From the NCBI RefSeq assembly GCF_002379585.1, contig NZ_DFUE01000050.1, forward strand, positions 1 through 15,840: a stretch of 15,840 nucleotides of DNA, in the 5' to 3' direction. Each line of letters opens with the position of its first letter. Positions within the stretch are counted from its first letter, which is position 1. The notes under the pieces were generated by a model. It searched no databases and was not told the DNA's origin. It saw only the letters and a program-made list of their open reading frames with translations. This stretch comes from Pseudomonas sp. UBA4194. Lineage in GTDB: Bacteria; Pseudomonadota; Gammaproteobacteria; Pseudomonadales; Pseudomonadaceae. Below are positions 1-8,245 of this stretch, in pieces. Both the position numbers and the translations under genes were made by a program.

Positions 1-86
1 AGAGGGAGCTAGAAGCGGATCCCGGTAGTTGATACACCGCCGTACGGCTCCCTCTCCCCCAGGGAGAGGGCTGGGGTGAGGGGACC
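1..86. repeat. Inverted pair of 40-base palindromic elements, left copy cut by window edge
   Basis: Bases 47-86 are one copy of a 40-base GC-rich element. It has a hairpin core (CCCTCTCCCC facing GGGAGAGGG) followed by CTGGGGTGAGGGGACC. Bases 1-9 (AGAGGGAGC) match exactly the last nine bases of the same element in opposite orientation, as seen at 4367-4375, so the window probably opens inside a second, inverted copy with a 37-base spacer between them. The pair lies upstream of the transporter gene. Copies elsewhere are at 4336-4375, 4414-4453 and 7316-7355. The full stretch 1-133 holds no gene that I can support. Confidence 0.7.
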
Positions 87-133
87 ATCCACTTCCAAAC
101 CCCCTCCCCCACAACCCAACAACAAGAGCCCCC

Positions 134-1561
134 ATGCCCACGCGCCCACCTCTGGACACCACCACCGCCCGCTGGCTCCCCTGGGTCATCGCCATTGCCT
201 TCTTCATGCAGGCGCTGGACGGCACCATCCTCAACACCGCGCTGCCGGCCATGGCCACGGACCTTGCCGAGAACCCGCTGCGCATGCAGTCGGTGATCAT
301 CGCCTACATGCTCACCGTAGCGCTGCTCATCCCCGCCTCGGGGTGGATCTCCGATCGCTTCGGCACCAAAAAGGTGTTCTTCAGCGCCATCCTGCTGTTC
401 AGCATCGGCTCGCTGCTTTGCGCCCTGTCCGGCAGCCTGGCCATGCTGGTGATCTCGCGCATCATTCAGGGCCTGGGCGGCGCCCTGATGCTGCCGGTGG
501 GCCGGCTGGTGGTGCTGCGCGCCTACCCACGCTCGGAGCTGGTGCGCATCCTCAGCTTCATTACCGTACCGGCCCTGCTCGGCCCGCTGATCGGCCCGAC
601 CCTGGGCGGCTGGATGGTGGAATGGCTGAGCTGGCACTGGATCTTCCTGATCAACCTGCCGGTCGGCGCCTTGGGTTGCTGGGCAGTCTGGCATTTTGTC
701 CCCGATCTGCGCGGTGCCGAGCGCACCCGCTTCGACGGTATCGGTTTCCTGCTGTTCGGCGCGGCGATGGTGCTGATCACCATCGCCATGGAGGGCCTGG
801 GCGAATTGCACCTGCCGCACCTGCGCGTGATGTTGCTGCTGTTTGTCGGCATGGCCTGCCTGGCGGCCTATTGGCTGCGCGCCGGGCGCATCGACAACCC
901 GCTGTTCTCACCCAAGCTGTTCCGCACCCGGACCTTCGCCGTGGGCATCCTGGGCAACCTGTTCGCCCGCCTGGGCAGCGGCGCCTTGCCGTTCATGGTG
1001 CCGCTGCTGCTGCAAGTGGCATTGGGGCACTCGCCGTCCGAAGCCGGCATGAGCATGATTCCGCTGGCGGCGGCGGCCATGGTGGCCAAATCCATTTCGC
1101 GACCGATCATCGAGCGCCTCGGCTACCGCATCGTGCTGACCGGCAATACCCTGCTGCTGGGCTTGCTGCTGGCCAGCCTGGGGCTGGTGTCGGAAACCAC
1201 GCCGTACTGGCTGCTGCTGACCCAACTGGGCCTGCTGGGGGCCGTCAACTCCCTGCAATTCGCCGCCATGAACACCGTGACCCTGATCGATCTGGACGAC
1301 GAGAGCGCCAGCAGCGGCAACGGCCTGCTGTCGGTGGTTGCGCAGTTGTCCCTGAGCCTGGGCGTGGCCTGTGCCGGGGCGTTGCTGGGGGGCTTCACGG
1401 CATCCCTGGGCAACGAGGGCGTGGACACGGTGCTGGGTGCGTTCCAGGCAACATTCTTCACCATTGGCCTGATGGCCATGCTGGCGGCGGGTATCTTCGT
1501 GCAGCTGTCCGACAGCGACGGTCGCCGTGCACCTCGTCCGGAACCTCCGGTGGAGCATTAA
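134..1561 (+). CDS. mdtD: DHA2-family MFS multidrug efflux transporter, MdtD-like
   Basis: This is a predicted inner-membrane drug:proton antiporter of the 14-helix (DHA2) major facilitator family, 475 residues long, close to E. coli MdtD (471). The sequence shows the DHA2 motif LDGTILNTALP at residues 28-38, motif A (GWISDRFGTKK, about 70-80) and the antiporter motif region GPLIGPTLGGW (about 154-165). A run of hydrophobic segments continues to the C terminus. The internal block LFRTRTFAVGILGN and the segment around ARLGSGALPFMVP also resemble MdtD closely. The ATG at 134 has AAGAG five bases upstream, and the N terminus aligns with MdtD there. In E. coli mdtD sits with the mdtABC RND genes, but no RND genes are visible here, so a role as accessory to an RND pump is not supported. 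Substrates are unknown. Confidence 0.88.
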   Translation: MPTRPPLDTTTARWLPWVIAIAFFMQALDGTILNTALPAMATDLAENPLRMQSVIIAYMLTVALLIPASGWISDRFGTKKVFFSAILLFSIGSLLCALSGSLAMLVISRIIQGLGGALMLPVGRLVVLRAYPRSELVRILSFITVPALLGPLIGPTLGGWMVEWLSWHWIFLINLPVGALGCWAVWHFVPDLRGAERTRFDGIGFLLFGAAMVLITIAMEGLGELHLPHLRVMLLLFVGMACLAAYWLRAGRIDNPLFSPKLFRTRTFAVGILGNLFARLGSGALPFMVPLLLQVALGHSPSEAGMSMIPLAAAAMVAKSISRPIIERLGYRIVLTGNTLLLGLLLASLGLVSETTPYWLLLTQLGLLGAVNSLQFAAMNTVTLIDLDDESASSGNGLLSVVAQLSLSLGVACAGALLGGFTASLGNEGVDTVLGAFQATFFTIGLMAMLAAGIFVQLSDSDGRRAPRPEPPVEH

Positions 1562-1589
1562 CCAGCTTTAGGGCGAATGGCCACGGGGC

Positions 1590-1598
1590 TGATACACT
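1590..1598 (+). promoter_or_regulatory. Candidate extended -10 promoter for dbpA
   Basis: TGATACACT at 1590-1598 fits an extended -10 (TG-N-TACACT). It lies about 30 bases before the GTG chosen as the dbpA start. No convincing -35 is seen, as extended -10 promoters allow. It is a motif match only. Confidence 0.3.
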
Positions 1599-1628
1599 GC
1601 GCGACATTTTGTTTTGCAGGCCCGTCCC

Positions 1629-3014
<1,386 letters not shown>

Positions 3015-3024
3015 CAGGCAGGTC

Positions 3025-3107
3025 CGGCCTCATCGCGAGTAGAACCCGCTCCCACAGGGTTGTATGCCAGTCCCCTGTGGGAGCGGGTTCTACCCGCGAT
3101 GAGGCCG
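3025..3107. repeat. Paired REP elements (35-base inverted arms)
   Basis: Two 35-base arms, 3025-3059 and 3073-3107, are reverse complements with one mismatch and are separated by 13 bases. Each arm starts CGGCCTCATCGCG and ends in GCTCCCACAGGG. This matches the layout of the 35-base P. putida REP family as I remember it. The pair fills the gap between dbpA and the flavoprotein gene. It would form a long stem in RNA that may protect the dbpA 3' end or contribute to termination; no U tract follows. Confidence 0.9.
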
Positions 3108-3141
3108 TCCCTGACACCCCACCATGCAAGAGGACCACGCA

Positions 3142-4320
3142 GTGCGCTCTACCCCCGTCATCATCATCGGCGCCGGTGCCGCCGGCTTGATGTGTGCCCT
3201 CAGCGCCGCGCAGCGCGGCCGTGAGGTGTTGCTGATCGACCACGCCAACAAACCCGGCAAGAAAATCCTCATGTCCGGCGGCGGTCGCTGCAATTTCACC
3301 AATATGTACACCGAACCTGCCAACTTCCTCTCGCAGAACCCCCACTTCTGCAAGTCGGCCCTGGCCCGCTATACCCAGTGGGACTTCATTGCCCTGGTGG
3401 GCAAGCACGGCGTGCCTTACCACGAGAAGAAGCTCGGCCAGCTGTTCTGCGACAACAAGTCCAGCGACATCCTGGGCCTGCTGCTGGCCGAATGCGAAGA
3501 AGCCGGGGTCGAGCTGCGCATGGACACCTCGGTGCAAAGCATCGAAAAGACCGACAGCGGCTATCGACTGACCACCAGCCTGGGCGTCATCGCTTGCCAG
3601 TCGCTGGTGATCGCCACCGGCGGCCTGTCGATCCCGACGTTGGGCGCGACGGGATTCGGCTACCAGGTGGCGCGCCAGTTCGGCCACAGCGTGCTGCCGA
3701 CCCGTGCAGGGTTGGTGCCGTTCACCATCACCGACCAGCTCAAGGACCTGTGCACCGAATTGTCCGGCACCTCGGTGGACTGCCTGGTGAGCTGCAACGA
3801 CGAGGCCTTTCGCGAGAACATCCTGTTCACCCACCGCGGCCTGAGCGGGCCGGCAATCCTGCAGATTTCCTCGTTCTGGCAGCCCGGCGATACGGTGCAG
3901 ATCAATCTGCTGCCCGACCACGACGCCCTGGGCTGGCTGCAACAGCAGCAGGCCGAACGGCCGAATGCCGAGCTCAAGACCTTGCTGGGGGAAATCTTCA
4001 CCAAGAAGATGGCCAACCTGCTGGCCGAGCGCTGGTTCGTGTCCAAGCCGATGAAACAGTACAACCCGGCCGAACTGGCCGAGGTGGCGATCAAACTCGC
4101 CGCCTGGCAGCTGGTGCCAGCGGGCACCGAGGGCTACCGCACCGCCGAGGTGACGCTGGGTGGCGTGGATACCCGTGAGGTGTCGTCCAAGACCATGGAA
4201 TCACTGAAAAGCCCGGGGCTGTATTTCGTGGGGGAAGTGCTGGATGTGAGCGGGCACCTGGGTGGGTTCAATTTCCAGTGGGCGTGGGCTTCGGGGTATG
4301 CGGCGGCGCAGTTTGTCTGA
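3142..4320 (+). CDS. HI0933/YhiN-family FAD-dependent oxidoreductase
   Basis: This is a flavoprotein of the HI0933/YhiN family, often labelled NAD(P)/FAD-dependent oxidoreductase or aminoacetone-oxidase family. Its physiological substrate is not established. From the GTG at 3142 it has 392 residues. The N terminus carries the dinucleotide-binding beta strand and GAGAAG (10-15), then the family signature KILMSGGGRCNFTN (41-54). The C terminus has the flavin-contacting block around GLYFVGEVLDVSGHLGG and ends in WAWASGYAAAQ. An in-frame ATG at 3124 would add six residues. I chose GTG 3142 because AAGAGGA (3128-3134) sits seven bases before it, whereas the ATG has only REP sequence upstream. The function is probably general redox metabolism, and neighbours give no further clue. 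Confidence 0.9.
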   Translation: MRSTPVIIIGAGAAGLMCALSAAQRGREVLLIDHANKPGKKILMSGGGRCNFTNMYTEPANFLSQNPHFCKSALARYTQWDFIALVGKHGVPYHEKKLGQLFCDNKSSDILGLLLAECEEAGVELRMDTSVQSIEKTDSGYRLTTSLGVIACQSLVIATGGLSIPTLGATGFGYQVARQFGHSVLPTRAGLVPFTITDQLKDLCTELSGTSVDCLVSCNDEAFRENILFTHRGLSGPAILQISSFWQPGDTVQINLLPDHDALGWLQQQQAERPNAELKTLLGEIFTKKMANLLAERWFVSKPMKQYNPAELAEVAIKLAAWQLVPAGTEGYRTAEVTLGGVDTREVSSKTMESLKSPGLYFVGEVLDVSGHLGGFNFQWAWASGYAAAQFV

Positions 4321-4335
4321 GGGTCGGCGGTGAAG

Positions 4336-4490
4336 GGTCCCCTCACCCCAGCCCTCTCCCTGAGGGAGAGGGAGCCTTGACCGCGTCTCCCCAGGGAGAG
4401 GGCCGCGGTCAAGGGTCCTCTCACCCCAGCCCTCTCCCTGAGGCGGAGGGAGCCTTGACCCCGTCTCCCCAGGGAGGGAGGCCTTCACTC
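4336..4490 (+). repeat. Tandem 78-base repeat built on the 40-base palindromic element
   Basis: Two direct units start at 4335 and 4413, a period of 78 bases. Each opens with the 40-base element (4336-4375 and 4414-4453), opposite in orientation to the copies at 47-86 and 7316-7355. The element core is a near-perfect hairpin (CCCTCTCCCT facing AGGGAGAGGG). In unit 1 a second perfect inverted repeat, TTGACCGCG (4377-4385) and CGCGGTCAA (4404-4412), brackets another AGGGAGAGGG. Unit 2 has lost that right arm. The tract occupies most of the 271-base gap before yccS, and no gene is seen there. Confidence 0.85.
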
Positions 4491-4544
4491 CCCGCCCCGG
4501 CTTTTGCACCGAGCAGACGCCAAAACCTTCCAGACAGTGATAGA

Positions 4545-4573
4545 TTGACACCGTTCATCAGATCAACTGCCTA
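4545..4573 (+). promoter_or_regulatory. Candidate promoter for yccS
   Basis: TTGACA at 4545-4550 is a perfect -35 hexamer. Seventeen bases later TGCCTA (4568-4573) is a poor -10. The alternative reading is that TGATAGATT (4538-4546) is an extended -10. Either way the signal lies immediately upstream of yccS and beyond the repeat tract. It is a motif match only. Confidence 0.28.
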
Positions 4574-4591
4574 AAGGTCCGCCCCTTCTTC

Positions 4592-6787
4592 ATGGCATCC
4601 AAGTCGTTTCGCCAATCAATGCGCCGCCTGTGGGCGCTGGACAAGTTCAGCTACAGCGTGCGGGTATTCATCGCCCTGTCCGGCAGCATGGCGCTGTGCT
4701 GGTATGAAAACGAAATGCGTCTGCTGGTGCCTTTGTTCCTGGGCATCATCGCCTGTGCACTGGCCGAAACCGACGACAACTGGCAAGGCCGCATCAGCGC
4801 CCTGATCGTCACCCTGTCCTGCTTCAGCGTGGCCGCCTTCGCCGTCGAGCTGCTGTTTCCCTACCCCTATGTTTTCGTCATTGCCCTGGCGCTGGCCAGC
4901 TTTGCCTTGACCATGCTCGGTGCCCTCGGCGAGCGCTACGGCGCCATCGCCTACGCCACGCTGATCCTCTCGGTGTACACCATGATCGGCGTCGACCAGC
5001 GCGGCGGCGAGGTCACCAATTTCTGGCGCGAGCCGGTGCTGCTGGTGGCGGGAGCAGCCTGGTACGGCCTGCTCTCGGTGCTTTGGCAGGCACTGTTCTC
5101 CAACCAGCCGGTGCAACAGGCGCTCGCGCGCTTGTTCAGCGAGCTGGGCCAGTACCTGAAGCTGAAAGCCAGCCTGTTCGAGCCCATCCGCCAGCTGGAT
5201 GTGGAAGCTCGTCGACTGGAGCTGGCCAAGCAGAACGGCCGCGTGGTGGCCGCGCTCAACACCGCCAAGGAAATCATCCTGCATCGCGTCGGCAACGGCC
5301 GCCCCGGCTCCAAGGTCAGCCGCTACCTGAAACTGTACTTCCTGGCTCAGGACATCCACGAGCGCGCCAGCTCTTCCCACTACCCCTACAATGCGCTGGC
5401 CGAAGCCTTCTTCCACAGTGACGTGCTGTTCCGCTGCCAACGGCTGCTGCGCCAGCAAGGCGTCGCCTGTCAGCGACTGGGCGAGTCCATCCAGCTGCGC
5501 CAGCCGTTCGTCTACGACGACAGCTTCGCCGAGGCCCTGGGCGACCTGCACGCCTCCCTCGAACACTTGCGCATCCAGAGCAATCCGGCCTGGCGCGGCC
5601 TGCTGCGCTCGTTGCGCGCCCTGGCCGCCAACCTCGGTACCCTCGACCGCCTGCTCAGCGACGCCAGCAACCCCGACCGCCTCGCCGACGCCCGCGACAG
5701 CAGCCTGCTGGACCGCTCGCCCAGGGGCATCAAGGACTTCTGGGGCCGTATCCGGCAGAACCTGACGCCCACCTCCCTACTGTTTCGCCATGCGCTGCGC
5801 CTGCCCCTGGCACTGGTGATCTGCTACGCCACCGTGCACCTGATCCACCCCAGCCAGGGCTACTGGATCATGCTGACCACCCTGTTCGTCTGCCAGCCCA
5901 GCTACGGCGCCACGCGACGCAAACTGGGCCAGCGGATCATCGGCACGGCCATTGGCCTGACGGTGGGCTGGGCGCTGTTCGACTTGTTCCCCAGCCCCAT
6001 CATCCAATCGTTGTTCGCCATCGCCGCGGGCCTGGTGTTCTTCGTCAACCGCACCACGTCGTACACCATCTCCACCGCCGGTATCACCCTGATGGTGCTG
6101 TTCTGCTTCAACCAGACCGGCGACGGCTACGGCCTGTTCCTGCCGCGTCTGTTCGACACCCTCATCGGCAGCCTGATCGCGGGCCTGGCGGTGTTCCTGT
6201 TCCTGCCCGACTGGCAGGGCCGCAAGCTGAACAAGGTGCTGGCCAATACCCTGGCCTGCAACAGCACCTATCTGCGCCAGATCATGCAGCAGTACGCCAA
6301 CGGCAAGAGTGACGACCTGGCCTACCGGTTGGCGCGGCGCAATGCCCACAACGCCGATGCAGCGCTGTCCACTACCCTGGCCAACATGTTGATGGAGCCG
6401 GGCCACTTCCGTAAGGAGGCTGATGTGGGCTTCCGTTTCCTGGTGCTGTCCCACACCCTGCTCAGCTACCTGTCCGGGCTGGGCGCGCACCGTGGCACCG
6501 AGCTGCCGTCAGAGGTGCGCGAGCAGTTGATCGAGGGCGCCGGGGAGAATCTGGCCCGCAGCATCGATGAGATTGCCGCCGGCCTGGCCACCCGCGAAAC
6601 GGTGCAGGTGCAGAGCGACGCCGAGGAAGCACTGGCCAACGAGCTGGAGCAGATGCCCGAGGAGGTGGATGAGGGGCAACGGCTGGTGCAGACCCAGCTG
6701 GCCCTGATCTGCCGTCAACTGGGCCCGCTGCGGACCCTCGCCGCGCACCTGATCAAGGCCCCGGTGGCCACCACGACGCCCGTTTAG
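4592..6787 (+). CDS. yccS: YccS/YhfK-family FUSC-like inner-membrane protein
   Basis: This is a 731-residue membrane protein of the YccS/YhfK group (FUSC-like, related to aromatic acid exporter proteins); E. coli YccS has 717 residues. Hydrophobic helices cluster at about 25-175, with a cytoplasmic middle region carrying the conserved block QDIHERASSSH and then SDVLFRCQRL. A second membrane cluster at about 395-550 contains GYWIMLTTLFVCQPSYGATRRKLGQRIIGTAIG and LPRLFDTLIGS. A cytoplasmic C-terminal domain follows. This doubled membrane-plus-soluble layout is typical of the family. Transport is inferred from the family; no substrate is known. The ATG at 4592 lacks a well-spaced Shine-Dalgarno (AAAGG is 14 bases away), but the next in-frame ATG (4619) has none either. 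A hairpin overlaps its stop codon. Confidence 0.9.
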   Translation: MASKSFRQSMRRLWALDKFSYSVRVFIALSGSMALCWYENEMRLLVPLFLGIIACALAETDDNWQGRISALIVTLSCFSVAAFAVELLFPYPYVFVIALALASFALTMLGALGERYGAIAYATLILSVYTMIGVDQRGGEVTNFWREPVLLVAGAAWYGLLSVLWQALFSNQPVQQALARLFSELGQYLKLKASLFEPIRQLDVEARRLELAKQNGRVVAALNTAKEIILHRVGNGRPGSKVSRYLKLYFLAQDIHERASSSHYPYNALAEAFFHSDVLFRCQRLLRQQGVACQRLGESIQLRQPFVYDDSFAEALGDLHASLEHLRIQSNPAWRGLLRSLRALAANLGTLDRLLSDASNPDRLADARDSSLLDRSPRGIKDFWGRIRQNLTPTSLLFRHALRLPLALVICYATVHLIHPSQGYWIMLTTLFVCQPSYGATRRKLGQRIIGTAIGLTVGWALFDLFPSPIIQSLFAIAAGLVFFVNRTTSYTISTAGITLMVLFCFNQTGDGYGLFLPRLFDTLIGSLIAGLAVFLFLPDWQGRKLNKVLANTLACNSTYLRQIMQQYANGKSDDLAYRLARRNAHNADAALSTTLANMLMEPGHFRKEADVGFRFLVLSHTLLSYLSGLGAHRGTELPSEVREQLIEGAGENLARSIDEIAAGLATRETVQVQSDAEEALANELEQMPEEVDEGQRLVQTQLALICRQLGPLRTLAAHLIKAPVATTTPV

Positions 6788-6800
6788 ACTGGGCGTTTTT
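6776..6800 (+). terminator. Candidate intrinsic terminator at the yccS 3' end
   Basis: ACGCCC (6776-6781) pairs with GGGCGT (6791-6796) across a nine-base loop that contains the yccS stop codon, followed by TTTT. The stem is short but GC-rich with a T run directly after. It lies in the 38-base gap before elaA, so it may separate or attenuate the two genes. Confidence 0.4.
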
Positions 6801-6825
6801 CAACGTATCGAAAGGTTTTTTGTAC

Positions 6826-7278
6826 ATGGCAATAGAGTGGATTTGCAGCCTGCCTGGCGAACTGCACCTGGAGCACCTCTACGAAGTGCTGCGTCTGCGC
6901 AGCGAGGTGTTCGTGGTCGAACAGCAATGTGTCTATCAGGACGTCGACGGGCAGGACCTGCACGGCGAGACTCGCCACCTGATGGCGTGGGACGACGGCC
7001 GGCTGGTGGCCTACCTGCGCCTGCTGGACCCGGCTACCCAGAACGGCGACGTGGTCATCGGCCGAGTGGTGATCGCCCCTGCCGCCCGAGGCACCGGTCT
7101 GGGCCACGAATTGATGGCCCAGGCCCTGGAGCACTGTGCGCGGCACTGGCCTGACACGCCCATCTACCTCTCCGCCCAGGCCCACCTGCAAGGCTATTAC
7201 GGCCGCTCAGGCTTCGTTGCCCAAGGCGAAGAATACCTGGAAGACGGCATCCCCCACATCGGCATGCGCCGCGCTTGA
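6826..7278 (+). CDS. elaA: ElaA-type GNAT N-acetyltransferase
   Basis: This 150-residue Gcn5-related acetyltransferase closely resembles E. coli ElaA (153). Visible ElaA features are the N-terminal LRLRSEVFVVEQ and YQDVDGQDL (25-45), RHLMAWDDGRLVAYLRLL, the acetyl-CoA pyrophosphate loop after GRVVIAPAARGTGLG (motif A, R88-G93), YLSAQAHLQGYYGRSGF and the C-terminal EDGIPHIGM. The acceptor substrate is not known for this family. ATG 6826 is preferred over an in-frame TTG at 6820 because AAAGG (6811-6815) is ten bases from the ATG but only four from the TTG, and the protein then starts MAIEW much as ElaA does. It converges with the winged-helix gene, with a palindromic element between them. Confidence 0.9.
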   Translation: MAIEWICSLPGELHLEHLYEVLRLRSEVFVVEQQCVYQDVDGQDLHGETRHLMAWDDGRLVAYLRLLDPATQNGDVVIGRVVIAPAARGTGLGHELMAQALEHCARHWPDTPIYLSAQAHLQGYYGRSGFVAQGEEYLEDGIPHIGMRRA

Positions 7279-7315
7279 CCTGTCTCCCAGACCAACGATT
7301 TGCGATCGGCTTTTA

Positions 7316-7355
7316 GCCCCCTCTCCCTCAGGGAGAGGGCTGGGGTGAGGGGACC
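7316..7355 (-). repeat. 40-base palindromic element between convergent genes
   Basis: This is a single copy of the element seen at 47-86, in the same orientation and near-identical, including the GGACCATCC that follows it. The core is a ten-base stem of CCCTCTCCCT against its complement, with an almost absent loop. It sits between the convergent ends of elaA and the winged-helix gene, a typical site for extragenic palindromes. No T run flanks it, so a terminator role is unproven. Confidence 0.8.
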
Positions 7356-7384
7356 ATCCCCCCCAAACCCCAAGCCCTACCCCC

Positions 7385-7681
7385 TCACGGATACCCCAGC
7401 ACTTCCTTCACCCGCCCCAGATTCTGCCCGATCCACTCCCGATCGATCGCGCCCCACTGCCGAATCACATACCGGCCAATATGGTTGCGCTCACCATCCT
7501 GCTGTTCGAATTCACACACGATGTCCAGGTCCGCCAGCGCCGCAATGGTGTCCTGCGCCGTGCGCCGGGGCATGCCGGTGACCTCGGTCAGGGCCGGTAC
7601 GCTGGCGGCCTGGCCACTGTCGATCAACCAGGCTACATACAAGCGCCGGTAGAAACTGCTGCGGGTCTTGCTGACATCCAT
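7385..7681 (-). CDS. Small winged helix-turn-helix protein
   Basis: This is a 98-residue predicted DNA-binding protein. Residues about 13-60 read as a winged-helix fold: LYVAWLIDSG, then PALTEVTGMPRRTAQDTIAALADLDIV, where the second helix pair looks like the recognition element, followed by a beta wing (CEFEQQDGERNHIGRYVIRQW). The C-terminal tail is WIGQNLGRVKEVLGYP. No effector domain is present. The ATG has AAAGGA about eight bases upstream, on the minus strand. It starts 28 bases after the stop of the YgjP-like gene and so probably shares its transcript. It resembles the small winged-helix proteins conserved in pseudomonads; target and ligand are unknown. Confidence 0.72.
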   Translation of the reverse strand: MDVSKTRSSFYRRLYVAWLIDSGQAASVPALTEVTGMPRRTAQDTIAALADLDIVCEFEQQDGERNHIGRYVIRQWGAIDREWIGQNLGRVKEVLGYP

Positions 7682-7709
7682 GGGGCATATCCTTTGAGTG
7701 GACCTGTTT

Positions 7710-8210
7710 TCAGGTCGGCTGGGGCAGGTCGCGGTACGTCAGGTAGACACGCAGGTCGAATTCCAGCTGGTGATAGCCCGGCTGCATGTATTCACAGAGC
7801 TGGTAGAAGGCCTTGTTATGGTCAGCCTCTTTCAGATGGGCCAGCTCATGCACCACGATCATCTTCAGGAACTGCGGCGCGGCGTCCTTGAACAAGGCGG
7901 CAATGCGGATCTCCTTCTTGGCCTTGAGCTTGCCACCCTGCACCCGGGAAACCGCCGTATGCAGACCCAGGGCACGGTGCGTCAGGTCCAGACGGTTGTC
8001 GAACAGCACCTTGTCGATATTCGGCGCATTGCGCAGGTGTTCCTGCTTCAGTGCAGTGGCGTAGGCGTAGAGGGCCTTGTCGCTCTGCACCGCATGCCGG
8101 TCGGGATAGCGCTGGGCCAGATAGTCGGCCAGCTGACCGCGGTCGATCAGCTGGCGAACCTGGTCTTGCAGCGCTTGCGGATAGGCTTGCAGGTACTTCA
8201 GGGTTGTCAT
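7710..8210 (-). CDS. YgjP-type putative zinc metallopeptidase (M48-like, DUF45)
   Basis: This 166-residue cytosolic protein belongs to the YgjP/DUF45 metallopeptidase-like family (E. coli YgjP is of very similar length). The zinc-site motif is HELAH at residues 121-125 with a further conserved H131 in KEADHNKAFYQLC. The upstream block GLHTAVSRVQGGKLKAKKEIRI (82-103) is a family signature. There is no signal peptide or membrane segment. Peptidase activity is inferred from the motif and not established for the family. An in-frame GTG at 8252 would add 14 residues and overlap the stop of the upstream regulator. I prefer ATG 8210 because the N terminus MTTLKYLQAYPQ then aligns with YgjP. Neither start has a strong Shine-Dalgarno. 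The gap to cfcR is 35 bases, which suggests cotranscription. Confidence 0.88.
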   Translation of the reverse strand: MTTLKYLQAYPQALQDQVRQLIDRGQLADYLAQRYPDRHAVQSDKALYAYATALKQEHLRNAPNIDKVLFDNRLDLTHRALGLHTAVSRVQGGKLKAKKEIRIAALFKDAAPQFLKMIVVHELAHLKEADHNKAFYQLCEYMQPGYHQLEFDLRVYLTYRDLPQPT

Positions 8211-8245
8211 GGTGCGCGTTACATGGCGATTTCGATGTGGCCAGT

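Noticed and set aside
4335..4490. CRISPR-like direct repeats
   Set aside because: There are only two contiguous units with no unique spacers, and the content is palindromic extragenic DNA.
4278..4574. 98-codon frame over the repeat tract with a repeated PHPSPLPEGEG motif
   Set aside because: The peptide repeat is simply the 78-base DNA repeat translated, and it overlaps the end of a real gene.
4616..5566. 316-codon open frame opposite yccS
   Set aside because: It lies wholly inside yccS, and its composition is typical of an antisense shadow.
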